A DNA stretch of 64,000 bases from Suillus spraguei (taxonomy: Eukaryota > Basidiomycota > Agaricomycetes > Boletales > Suillaceae). The position numbers were made by a program, and so were the translations under genes. The stretch lies in the NCBI GenBank assembly GCA_016800925.1, contig JABCPU010000048.1:1-64000 (forward strand). The letters are read 5' to 3'. The notes below the pieces were generated by a model. That model was not told the DNA's origin, made no database searches, and was given only the letters and a program-made list of their open reading frames with translations. Shown piece by piece: positions 43,069 to 54,228 of the stretch. Positions within the stretch are counted from its first letter, which is position 1, and every line of letters starts with the position of its first letter.

Positions 43069-43215
43069 ATTATTAGGATGAAGCCAAGGCCAGGAAGGCA
43101 AAAAGAGTGCGAAGCACTCTTTTTGGCTTCCTGTGCCTTGGGCAAACAGAATTATTAGGATGAAGCCTTGGCCAGGGAGCAAAAGGAGTGCGAAGCACTC
43201 CTTTTGCTTCCTGTG
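43069..43215. repeat. Two tandem copies of a hairpin-forming repeat
   Basis: Each copy starts ATTATTAGGATGAAGCC and contains a near-perfect hairpin with a GAA loop: GCAAAAAGAGTGC-GAA-GCACTCTTTTTGGC (about 43096-43128) and GCAAAAGGAGTGC-GAA-GCACTCCTTTTGC (43178-43208). Compensating changes (A to G on one side, T to C on the other) keep the stems paired. A decayed third copy is at 41777. Confidence 0.8.
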
Positions 43216-43604
43216 CCGAAGGCACAACGGGTGGTGGACTCGTTTATAATGAACCGTTGTTTGCCTTAAGCATCTTAGAGGCCCAGAACATAGATCATAA
43301 TTTTACTTTGAATACCCTTAGTACCTCGTCCAGGATGGAGAGCCACCGCCACATGGGTACTCTTGTTGTTCAGCTCGAGTGCCGGACATGTATTGCCAGG
43401 TTTAGTATGTTTACTATAGGAGTGTACCTTGATAGAAAATCAATATCACGTGCTGAAAAGGCGTGTGTTGTGAGTTATTTGGTTATAGTTGAGATTGCAG
43501 ATCATCGACTTCTGTTTTCTCTTCCCTTCGTTACGATCTTTATGCTCTTTAAACCACGTCTATAAACCGGGTAACATACACAGCGAAAGAAGCTTATAAC
43601 TAAC

Positions 43605-45549
43605 ATGGGATTCTTGAAGAAATTCTTTTCGATTGGGAGCAAGAAGTCAAAGAAACGAGAATCGACGCATCATGATCTCGAATCCCTGCCCTCAGTACCC
43701 ACAGGTGCTCAGCCGACGCGAGAGGAAGATGCTGAAGCGGCAGTAAGTCGACTCTTGCGCTCTTCTTCGGCGCGTTTTCCTGTCGAATCAGGTTCGAATT
43801 ATGCATCACTTCCACCTCTCCGTAAGTAAATTACAATTGATATCTTTCTCGAATACTAATCTTTTCCTTAGCTCATCCCATTAACAATGTCCTTCCGGCA
43901 CCGGCTGCATCTACGGCGACCCTCAACAGCGTCTCCCAACGCAGCTCTTATACAGTGACTGTACACGGCCGCACAGTCCACAGCCGCACCGAGTTTCCAA
44001 ATGCATACCCCCCCATGGATGGTCTTGTAACTCCCCGACGGAATTTAAATGACTCTGCACGACGCCGCTCTAAAAGCGTTCCCATCACCCCCCGCGATCA
44101 GAACCGTCTTCTTCGTCTTCGCCAGGACCCATCTGTCGCTAGCTTGCTCAATGTTTATGATGAGAATGGGTGCCTAGACTCTCATGTATTCTCCAATACT
44201 CCACCTGTCGCAGGAAAGGAAGGACCTCTACGAAGACGTCGCACTGGCTCAACCTTTCGACAACTATTGGCCAACCCGTCTAGCCCAGAGCTCTGTGACA
44301 ACAGTGACATTGAATGGGCCGAGAGTGTCCTATGGTAAGTGGTATCTTATCTTTCTTGATGTGTCACATTCTGAGATCTACCAGTGAAACAGGTGATAAT
44401 TCTCGTGCATCCTCTCCCGAACTTGAAACACCTCGCGATCCCCTTTTCATGTCTTCCCACTTCAACCACGCTGACTACAGCATTACACTCTCTACTGAAT
44501 GCGACACCTCTGTACCAAATCAACCCACATTCTCCTCTCTTGATGTAGAGCCCAGCGCTTCCACTGAGATAACGCGCCACGTGCACGTCAATTCACCTTA
44601 TGGGAATCCATTATCTCACCAACGTGCCTCGCAGATATTTGGGTTTCTCGCTGACAAGAAAAAGATTTCCGAAGAGCGTCCCTCGAGACTGCCGACACGA
44701 AAAGTCACTCCCCCTTTGCACATCATGTTGGATCTGGCATCTAGTGATGTTCAACCCCCCTCAGCGATACTCAATTACATGAATCCATCCATACCGAAAC
44801 TACTTCTTCGCAACTATCCATGCAAGTTGCACCAGCTCCAAACGAGGAGCTACCGCATCACATTGTACACTCGGAATCCGAACCAGTTATTGTCAACCAT
44901 ACTGGCCAAAGTAGTAATGGCCAAAGCAGTCGCGGCCCTCGCGGTCCGCGTGCTTCTACCAAGATACCTTCGCGACCCAGGTCGAATCCCATCCCGTGGC
45001 TGCAGGACGATTTCCCACCTTTATCAGACATTAAGCCTGAGGGCACTTCTTTCAGACCTGCTTTTGGAGAGAAATCAAATGCGGATGTTAGATACCCAGG
45101 CTTCGCTGCCATCATCGGTGGAGACGCAACCTCTTTAATCCCTGCATCCTCTCGTCCGCGCTCATCTCAGCGCTCCAAAATCATTGACCTCAATGACGAT
45201 AGCCAGTCCCACATCCTTGCACGCGACGGCTCGTCACTTCATGCTTTCGCAAGCGCACCATCTCTTCCAAAAGATAAATTTCAAGTTGAGGCTTCTTCAT
45301 CCGCTCGCATGCCTCCGCGCGATAAAGAGAACGATATGGCATCCAGCTTCCTCAACCAAAGACACCCCTACGTCCCTTTGGTTTCCGTCCACCATATTTG
45401 CAGGACAAACCCTCGCCGCATCATCCTCTGAGTTGTCCCCCACGGGAAAGCAGATTATGACGAACTTGCGACACCAGCGGATGCAGGCAAGACAGAGGGA
45501 ACGACAGACGGGTCGCTTGGGAAGCAGTCATAGTGGTATTCGGTATTGA
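43605..45549 (+). CDS. Hypothetical Ser/Pro-rich protein, probably disordered
   Basis: Exons 43605-43821, 43872-44334 and 44385 onward are joined by 50-base GT...AG introns. The N-terminus is MGFLKKFFSIGSKKSKKRES, with a Gly2 suited to N-myristoylation and a basic cluster, so membrane attachment is possible. The rest is rich in Ser, Pro and Arg (TPRRNLNDSARRRSKSVPIT, PRPRSNPIPWLQDDFPPLSD) without a domain I know. The frame shifts at the C6 run 44755-44760; one extra C would join NYM-frame coding to the QVAPAPNEELPHHIV frame. A second shift near 45355 would join it to a basic C-terminus (RQRERQTGRLGSSHSGIRY) ending at 45547-45549. Whether these are sequence errors or decay is open. Confidence 0.6.
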
Positions 45550-45943
45550 TGACTTATATTTTGTTTTGCATCGTGCTATCTTTGTTTTTCAAAGCTTTGA
45601 TATGGTGTCGCCTTCGTCTGGACTCTGTAGTGGTCATATTATACCTCGTTATGACTCTTCGAATTTCGTGTAGTGTGCAAGTGAATCCACGTACCAAACA
45701 CACAGCGCACGAGTCAGGTGAATTACTAAATGTGAAAAGTACATAGTCAAATTTTGCCACGTGAATGAAGAGGGTTGCCTCGCGGGGGAGGCCTTTGGTT
45801 AGTGCGGGGGCAAAACTACTTTTGGAGTGCCGGCGCAACTGGCACTTGACGCAAGACTTGGCAAAACTCCGCGCGGCATCAACCTGTCAACGATTTATGA
45901 TAATTCATAATGATACTAACGATTGACGAGATACCTTTCACAC
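45550..45943. other. Intergenic
   Basis: Contains a small G-rich palindromic stretch (GCCTCGCGGGGGAGGC, near 45777) but no gene. Confidence 0.5.
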
Positions 45944-46300
45944 TTAACGGAGTGACTGCACATCCCAAGATAGATCATCCTCCAAGTCAGATCCCACCTG
46001 CTGGACATCGTCTTCGAAAACCGCAGAGATAATAATTCCTTTGTCAACCTGTTCCAGCTCGGCAAGGTTATACACCTTTCCCGCTAAGATCTCGTACCCT
46101 TCCAGCTGGGGATCAATAGCTGATAGGAATTCTGCAATGCGTTGTTCAATCTCATCAAAGGCAGCTGCAACTTCATCCTCTGTTAAACTTTCAGGCCCTC
46201 CAGCTCGTCGTCAGCCTGACTCTGGCTTGCCAAAGGAGGTGTCCATGCGAAATTTGTGTCGAGATCCATTGCTAGGTCCGTGTCAATGCCACCATTGTTT
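45944..46300 (-). pseudogene. Fragment of an acidic protein of unknown family
   Basis: The minus strand reads DLDTNFAWTPPLASQSQADD and, after a frame change near 46195, SLTEDEVAAAFDEIEQRIAE, FLSAIDPQLEGYEILAGKVY, NLAELEQVDKGIIISAVFED and a DLEDDLSWDVQSLR end. The clean 85-residue C-terminal stretch with regular amphipathic helices looks like real coding sequence. I cannot name it. No start or upstream exon found. Confidence 0.5.
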
Positions 46301-46721
46301 CGAGTGTATATATGTGCATGTTTTCGACGGACTGGTTGTTTTTAGAGACGACCCAAGTGCAGCCTGTGGATGGTGCAAATGATATAGTTCAACTTGAACA
46401 AGTGGTCAAAAAATATTGTGATATTGTTACTGTGATCTAATAAGTGTGTTGATGGCGAGGAACTCTGTGTCCAAGTCACCCCTTCTGGTACTTCACGGAC
46501 CCCTGAGATATCGCCGGCAATTGCCAGAACGGCAAAACTGGCGCGGCGCAAATGGCGCAGTGCCCATCACTACTTTCGGTTATTATTCTCTCACACGCTG
46601 GCTCGGTTTATCTGCTCCCTATCACTGACTAACACCAGCCGTGTCCTATTCGTAGTGGATACTCGACTCCCACCAGCCTACCTTCCGTGTCCTTAGATCT
46701 AGACTTCAAGATTCGTATGAG

Positions 46722-48626
46722 ATGGTGCAGAAATATGGAGCAGTGCTCACAGTGGCGGCTGACGCAGCCATAGGTAATAACGAGAGTAGTGCCCTTCTTG
46801 CAGGGAATGCTACTCCTTCAGTACAACAGAAGGAAGGTCATGCGAGCATGCTCAGTTCCGTGAGTAACCTCGCAAATACAATCATGGGGAGCGGTCAGTG
46901 CTTTTGTTCAATGTATAGTCTCTTGGAATTGATTAGTTTGTATGCAGGCATGCTCACCTTCCCTTTGGTAGGGTTCTGCAGACTTGTAGGGAGTTTTCAT
47001 GGGCTCATTTGACGTCATCAGGCTATGGCGTCTTCTGGTATCATACCGGGAATCCTCACATGTATATTCTCCGGTTGTATAGGCGCCTTCGGTCTGTACT
47101 TGCTCTCGTTATCAGCTAGACACGCTCCACATAGAAGCAGCTCTTTTTTTGTGGTTGCACAGCTTACATTCCCGCAAGCTGCCATATTCTTCGATGCTGC
47201 GATAGCCATCAAGTGTTTCGGAGTATCTGTCAGGTGAGCGTTCCACAGCTTATTCTGCTGGTAATGCTAATGGCATTCAGTTACCTCATTATCATCAAGT
47301 CGCTCATGCCCAATGTTGTGGAATCGTTATACCATGATTTGACTTCGCCGAACACTAATCCGCCTGCGTGGGCCCTGTCAGGTCGGAATTGGATCACGAT
47401 CGTTATGTTTATTCTCGTCCCTCTTGCCTCCTTTCGTCAATTGGACAGCCTTAGACACGCGAGTTACATCGTCCTATTTTCTGTCGGTGAGCTCAAACTC
47501 GTAGTATCATGTATTGAGATGGATGATTAAATCTGCGTGCACGCAACTCAGTATACCTCTTGGCTATTGTCATTATATGCTACTTCAATCCTTTAGAAGG
47601 CACAGCTCCAGCTGGCGATATCTACCTCGTCCATTTCACGCCAAATTTCATTTCGACGTTCCCTGTGCAAGTTTTTGCGTTCACGTGTGCCCAGAATGTA
47701 TGGATTCTCTCTGCACCATATGATGATTGACTTGATAGTCCTTTCTAGCTGTTCCCTATCTTTAACGAACTGAAGACGAACTCGCAGCAGCGCATGAATA
47801 TCGTTATTGGAACTTCTATTGGTAGCGCCATCATAGTATATGAGTTCATCGCTCTCTTTGGCTATTTGACCTTTGGCTCCAATGTGAATAATTACTTTTC
47901 GCTTTTGTTTCATGTGCATACTAACAATCTTCATCAAGGTTGGCGCTAATATCATTGCTATGTATCCTCGACATCGATATTCATTGCTATTGGGCAGCTG
48001 GCCTTCGTCTTGCTTATCATGTTCTCATATCCCCTGCAAGTACAACCTTGCAGGAATTGTTTGGACAAGATTTTTCATGTAGGAGCTCCTATTCAGGTTT
48101 TTAGGAGTGGTGATGACGATGAAAATTCCGTTGCCAATACGTCCCCTTTCAAACACGGGCTGTTGACCGCTGCTATTACCGGTTTCGGGTTCTTTATCGC
48201 GTACTTCGTTGATGACCTCCAAATGGGTGGTTATTTGAAGGAAGTGACCGTCTTGATTTCTCAATTTGCCTTGCATAGTGCTCTCCTTTGTTGGACCATT
48301 GGATCCACTACCATTTCGTTTATCCTTCCCGGACTCCTCTTCTGGAAGGTAAGAATCTAATTCCGATGTTTTCGGAACCGCCACTAAGCACCATGCGTTT
48401 CAGATCTCTCGAGATGATCCCAGCGTGAGCAAAACGCTCAACAGAGCTGCCCTCGCTTTAGCAGGGTATGGGTGCTGTGTGTTTGTATTCTGGTACGTAA
48501 CATTGTGCATGCATGTACTCTGTCTAAAGCAACGGGGTTTCAAATTGTTTCAACAGCTCGGGTTACAACATCTATCAAATTTTTAATCCCCAGAAATTTC
48601 TTCCACTAATCCAGATAGACCTGTAA
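46722..48626 (+). CDS. AVT-type amino acid transporter (AAAP/SLC38 family)
   Basis: Ten exons can be followed: 46722-46893, 46948-46967 (only 20 bases), 47022-47233, 47281-47486, 47552-47697, 47749-47883, 47939-48226, 48279-48348, 48404-48492, 48557-48626. The N-terminal cytoplasmic part leads to SSVSNLANTIMGSGMLTFPL, the conserved first helix of AAAP transporters. About ten further hydrophobic helices follow (GILTCIFSGCIGAFGLYLLS, ITIVMFILVPLASFRQLDSL, QLAFVLLIMFSYPLQVQPCR, STTISFILPGLLFW). Such proteins move amino acids, often across the vacuolar membrane in fungi (AVT5/AVT6 type). Two single-base frame breaks are needed, at CC 47966-47967 (CCC expected) and near 48295. Confidence 0.82.
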
Positions 48627-48917
48627 ATATACGTACATTTGCTCTTTTGTTTTATAGAGAATATAATTTTCATTTGGGCAAACGATGTGCACTGGATTGT
48701 GTGGAAGCGCCTTACATGTAACATGCTGTGGAACCTGGGGTCGTGGGAAGAGGTGGATTGTGCTTGGGATTTTGGGGCTTGTTAGACTTTCATCCTGAAC
48801 ACCTACGCTCCCCTAGACCACCAGATGCCTCCAATCTTCTTGTCCTGACCTTTTCTTTAGACAGGTCCTTAATTTTAGTGTACGACGCCGACAAACCATT
48901 TACTGTTCACAGTCTCC
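48627..48917. promoter_or_regulatory. Intergenic, presumed promoter of the R3H-SUZ gene
   Basis: Less than 300 bp between the transporter stop and the probable start at 48918. No clear TATA box. Confidence 0.35.
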
Positions 48918-51820
48918 ATGTCGTTTCGTGAGTCGCCTTCCTCAGATCCTTTCAAGTAATCTGTGAATGTGATGTGTTTCTGAATGCTGACCATGATAAT
49001 TTCATTTGTTGCTGTACTTTGCGATACAGAGCCGCTATCAACGCCTTCATTTTCACCGTCTCCTGCGCCCTGTATATCCTGCTCTTCATCACCATCTCCT
49101 TCATTGTCCCACACATCTTCCAGTTCTCAGCTAGAGTCGAGTCTCGCACGAAGCATGACTTCAACATCACCCCCTCTTACCGAACCAGCAAATGTCCAGC
49201 TTGCCGTCGCGCTCTGATTCTGACACTTTTGCAGAATTGGAGGGGCGCTAACGGCCTCCTCGCCGACGTCGATCCTCAGATTATCGAAGCCCTCAAAAGT
49301 AAAGATAGGATATACGTCCTGAAGCTCGGTGAGCAGATGGAGAATTTAATCAATGACCGAAGGTGCGTCTCTTTGTCTGTTCGTTGCGTATGATATTGTT
49401 GCATCGCAATGTGCTGCGTGTGCTCATGCGGCGCAGCTGTTTCTACGGCCCTTTACGACGTTGGATTAATTTTGATATACTGACGTCGTTTAGCTTTAGG
49501 CCTCGGCTTGATCTGATGCCTGCTACATCATATCAGCGCCTTTTGGTGCATAGATGCTCTGCTTACTATAAACTGTCACCAGAGACTGACCCTGTATCGA
49601 AGACAATTAGCGTCCTTCCTTCAGCGGATAGTAAAATGTTCGTATATTTCTGCATCATTGTATCATAACTCACGCTGGTCAAATATAGCCCCAACCGTCG
49701 CATAGCGGCCCTCGTTCCTGCACAGCCTTCGACTCATCCGACCATCAAGATCATGCGACGATCTACTACTGACCGTGGTCCGGTCAAACCACACTCACAG
49801 GCTGGTTTCAATTGCTGGAGAAGATCTTGAGCTTTCCGATGTAGAGCCATCCGAATCTGGAAGTCAGGGTGGTCGAAGTAATGCTACTGGCAGTAGCAAG
49901 AAGCATAAGACGATCGCAGAACGCGAGGCCGCTTATAATGAAGCACGTTCACGCATCTTTATGGATTTTGAGGAGAGAGAGAATGCAAGGAGAAGGATTT
50001 GAGCGCTAGCTCCTCTACGATCAGCCTTACTTCCGGTTCTGTAACGAGTGCTGGAGAGACTAGTAGTACCGGCGATATTGACGTTGAATCTGTCAGCTCC
50101 CCTACTACGGAGAGCGAGTGGTCTGGACCTGCCGCACGCGATCAAAGGGACGGCAAGCACTCCAACGGGTCTACACGAAGCCTGCGATCGAGCGCCCCTG
50201 TATTTAACGGTTCAAGTAGCTCCCGGGGGTCAAGGGCGCCATCACCATCGTCTTTCAAGTACCCCACTCTGTATGAACCCTCCCCGGCGGCTCCCCCGTA
50301 CGATGGAACCCAACCTCCTGTACAACCTGGTTATGTCAATTCTTATGTGTACGCATACCCTCAGCCACCACCTCCCTCAAACTATATTCCTGGTTATCCT
50401 TACTACTCCCCTTATCCGTATTCTCACCCGCAAGCTCCAATGCATGTGCCAGACAACTCAGCTGCGCATGGGACAATGGAAGCGTATCCTTCTCCACAAC
50501 ATGCTGCTCATCCAAGCGTTTACGTACCATACGCATGGTCACCCGCTCAGCAACAGCAGTCTCTTCCTCTTCCGCCTATGCAACATACAGCGCAGCAACC
50601 TTCTACTCCGTCGGTCGCGCCACCGGCATCGCAGTATTCTACTTTTACGCCTCCTGTGCCGCCTTACGGACCATACCCTATGTCTATGCCCGGATACTTT
50701 CCTCAGCCCCCTCACATTCCACACGTTCAAACCTCACCTCCTACACAGAACCATGGACACTATCCGGGTAATGGATACATGAATAATGCTGGGGGCAATG
50801 ACGCCATACCCTCGAATCGGTCTTATCCTGGTGACTTGACTCACTCACCTCCTATGGGTCCCAAGCCTCGTGGAGCTCCTCCAGCACGTAGCGCCTGGAG
50901 TTATGGTCCGGAGTGGGTATGGGCGGCTTCGGTGTGAATAACATGGGCAGCCGTCCTGGTAGTGGTGAGGTGGTGGGCCCACGCTTGAGCTCATCGGTTA
51001 GTAGAAGACCCTCTGGTAACTCAAACACAAGTGCTTGTGGCAGGATATCAGCAGGTGACGAAGCATCGTCAACAGCCGTGAGTCATTTGATACGGCTCCG
51101 CCCTTGTTGTGCTGTTGACTCACTCCCCCTATTATAGTCGTCTTCAACGACTTCATCCTCTTCACGAAGAACATTCACGTCAACTTCATCTCAACATCCT
51201 TTACCCGCAAGACCTGATTGGGCCGTTGGCTTAAAACCCCAACCTACACTCCACGCTACTCATCCTCGACATCACGACCACTCAATGAATTCCCGAACTA
51301 TGTCTCCTGCCAGGAACAACTCCCAACGCGGCCATCAAATCCATCTGTCACGCTTCAGCCCACAGATTTCCCTCCCTTGTCGTCTATCTCCCCTACGCCT
51401 GAGAAGCGTATACCGGCTGTTGCAGGTGTCTGGACGAACTATCATCAACTCGATCCATTCTCATGCGGGCAATAACACTTCACATGGATGTGCACCCGCC
51501 AATCATTCCAACACGCAATCTAATGCGATAGGCACACCCTGTTATACCCGACTTGAGGACACAGACGGGGGGTTCGAGAGGCCGCCACCGAAGGGAAATG
51601 TAGAGTTATTCAATCCAAAGGGTGTTTGGAAACCCGGAGGGGCTCAGAGCCGTAGTCCACCAGGGGGTTCGCAGGACAAGGACAATATCGAGAAGCTACG
51701 CGCGAGGCTGTTGCCAATGCTATTTTGGTTGACAAAATGGCGATGGTATCGGTGGATGATGATGATGCTAGTTCAACGTGCCGAAAGTTTCCCCTGTTGC
51801 TCTTGCAACGTAGGATTTAG
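48918..51820 (+). CDS. R3H and SUZ domain RNA-binding protein
   Basis: A probable 10-base first exon (48918-48927, MSF) is joined by a 102-base intron to 49030. A Ser/Pro-rich N-terminus leads to TSTSPPLTEPANVQLAVAL, then the R3H region LLADVDPQIIEALKSKDRIY, VLKLGEQMENLINDRR and TSYQRLLVHRCSAYYKLSPE. Introns lie near 49363-49493 and 49637-49688. The SUZ motif is KIMRRSTTDRG...KTIAEREAAYNEARSRIFMD. After it comes a long Pro/Tyr/Gln-rich tail (YPQPPPPSNYIPGYPYYSPY) and a C-terminal block LFNPKGVWKPGG. R3H and SUZ bind single-stranded nucleic acid and RNA. At least six single-base frame breaks interrupt the reading (near 49220, 49245, 49803, 49990, 50911, 51330). Domain order is otherwise complete. 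Confidence 0.8.
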
Positions 51821-52111
51821 GTGAGTTCAATTTTTATCCAGCTCAAAGTCAATCTGACGCGCATTCAGTGATACCACCCCATGTTTGTCTATTGTTTTGC
51901 ACTAGCTAAGTCTGCATGTCGTTGCTATCGTTGCATGTATTCGCACACAGGGAATTGGAGGTTGTTTTCACTAGATATATTACAAAATGTGTAAACATAT
52001 ATAATACAAGTCCTTTTTGCCCATGAGTACTATTTGTATCTGCTTACGGGTGTTACTTTCGGAAGTATTTGCCAAACAAACTACCCGGACGCCAGGTGGC
52101 TGCCAGTGAAC

Positions 52112-52728
52112 ATGACCACCCGACTACGGCACAGGCCTCTACTAGAGGAGGAAGATGCTTCTGCGCTTAAGCTCGGAGCAGGTATAATTTCTTGCGCTTT
52201 CTGTAACATTGGTTTCACTTACTTGACAGAGTTCAACAATGCTGGTTGCTTACTGATATCTGAGGTCAAGTATCTGCTGGAAAATAGGGACAAGGATGCG
52301 CCAGACACTGCGTATGATTTCTGATTCTTCTCACCGTCCGATTCCTTACCTCTAGCCAGTGTTTATAACAAGACCCTCGAATACGTAAAGACATTTGCGA
52401 AATTCAACACCACCGATTCCGCCAGCGCAGTGCGGGAGTCAGTTTCAATTATTATCAATAGCCTCTACTTGCCATAACTGTCTTCACCTTAGAACCCTCC
52501 GACGCGAACCCGCATTGACGCAATTCGAAACCGCTCAAATCGCCAATTTGTGTCCCGTCGATGCTGAGGAAGCAAAGAGCGTTATTCCAAGGTAATGCAC
52601 CAGTCTTTCTATTTTTTATATCGAGATAGTGAACAACATTCTTGTGCAGTTTGGTAAAGATCGAGGATGACAGATTGCAAGCATTACTCGACGAGATACA
52701 GTTGATGAGGAGTACCAGTCCTGAATGA
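52112..52728 (+). CDS. RPB4: RNA polymerase II subunit RPB4
   Basis: Five exons join without any break: 52112-52181, 52230-52311, 52360-52437, 52493-52591, 52650-52728, giving 135 residues, the usual fungal length. The protein starts MTTRLRHRPLLEEEDASALK and continues LGAEFNNAGCLLISEVKYLL, VYNKTLEYVKTFAKFNTTDS, LTQFETAQIANLCPVDAEEA and LVKIEDDRLQALLDEIQLMR. RPB4 pairs with RPB7 to form the stalk of RNA polymerase II, acting in initiation, mRNA export and decay. It follows the R3H-SUZ gene on the same strand by about 290 bp. The intact frame contrasts with the broken neighbours. Confidence 0.95.
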
Positions 52729-53389
52729 TATTGGTCGTTGCCCATATTACGGATCCGACGTTCATTGCGGGTCCGCTGTTTTCTTGACTTGTCGTCATCG
52801 ACTGTTCCGGTATTTTGACACCCTTAAAGTACATGATGTCGAGCCTCTATCTGTGAGTATCATGGGGATTGAGTAAAGTATGTTACTATTGCCCTTTGTA
52901 CGTCATTCAGGTGTTAGTTCTATGGGAATCATTATACGCTGCTCCAGCGTTTTCATCATGCGGATGCTTGCCTCATAACAACACAACTAGAACAATGTCG
53001 ACAACTCGATAACCATGTCTCTGTCCATTGGTGAGCCTAAGGTGGTACAGGGAGGCGTAGATGTTGACTGCGAGGCGATGATGATCTGGCGCAGTGGCGG
53101 CTAGGTGTTGCGTGGACGTGCCGCCCAGTTTTGGCTTCAAAGAAATCGAACGACGGCGCAACGGCATAGCTAGGCTGCAGGTACCAGGAAGGAGTAGGAG
53201 CAAGGATGGCGGCATTCACGAGTTTAGAATGTCTTCATTGTCCTACTTACATTCTAGTACTCGTTATAATAATACATAAAAATAGCTTCACACCTTTCTC
53301 CGGCACAGTGTGCAAAGTCCAATCTTTACTAAATAATGTCAGTCGAATGGTAACATGCTTTTTGAAACATTGAGAGCCGATATAGGTAA
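52729..53389. other. Intergenic
   Basis: Short overlapping ORFs on both strands around 52973-53279 have no recognisable domain and are probably chance frames. Confidence 0.5.
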
Positions 53390-53480
53390 GAGGGTACAAG
53401 CCGCCGGCTTAGGCTTAGGCCCGGCAGGCCGTGACCGCCTTCGGCTGGCCCGAGGCTTGAAGCCGGGCCGGACATCACTA
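53390..53480. mobile_element. hAT element terminal relic
   Basis: A GC-rich subterminal stretch (GGCCCGGCAGGCCGTGACC, GGCTGGCCCGAGGCTTG) ends in CCGGGCCGGACATCACTA. Reversed, this starts TAGTGATGTCCGGCCCGG, closely resembling the end of the hAT remnant at 12023 (TAGTGATGTTCCAGCC). No transposase remains nearby. Confidence 0.6.
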
Positions 53481-54228
53481 GGACTCAGCATATCTTCGCT
53501 ACCTCGGCGTGCTCTTGGCTTTGATGCTTGAACTATGAAACAACTTGAGTAGTGTGAGATAATATCAGAAAGGACATTCATACCAGGACTCAAGAACCGC
53601 GAGCGAGCGTATGGGCCTAGCCAAGGTAGGTAACTATATAATTAGTAATCATAACGGAAGTGGAGACGAGGTACTGCCAGTGGCAGCTACCTATAGTTTA
53701 CAAGGTCACTAGAAGTTTAGAACTGATAATTGTGGCTTAGTGCGGGTACCAGGTGATGTAGCGTCCAGCTGCGTTGTTCGCTTACGCTACTAGATTTTCT
53801 CTTCGACGCCGAGATTGTCGTACCCTTCCCACATCCTCACTCGCACCTATATGTGTTTACGTGATGTGCGCAGTGCGCACGCCAGCTACTAGTATGATCC
53901 TGCGGCAAGTCTAACCAATGTGGATCAGTGGTTATTACTTGTTTCCTACAACTCTATTCTTGACAACTTTCTCCGCGGTTTCTGGCACCCTGAACTCGAA
54001 AGTGACGATATCGCATCATGAAATGGAAGTGCGACGTTTTTAACGCTGTTTTACGAGAACTCACTGGTATCAACGCTCTTAACAAACACAGACTCTGCTT
54101 AGACACTTCCATCTTGGGCCCGAGGCCTTCTGGCCGGAGTCCCAGTAGATGAAGTTTGAAGCACAAAGGTCCCGCGACAGGCCATAAATACAGTTCACTT
54201 CATCGTTGCACTCCCAAGGTTGAGCAGA
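53481..54228. other. Intergenic, presumed promoter of the MFS gene
   Basis: No gene seen. No defined promoter element identified. Confidence 0.4.

Noticed and set aside
49933..50937. Alternative ORFs in other frames over the Pro/Tyr/Gln-rich region
   Set aside because: They are shadows of the R3H-SUZ protein tail, caused by its repetitive codons.
52973..53279. Overlapping ORFs of 60-80 codons after RPB4
   Set aside because: No domain, no splice pattern, and they overlap on both strands.
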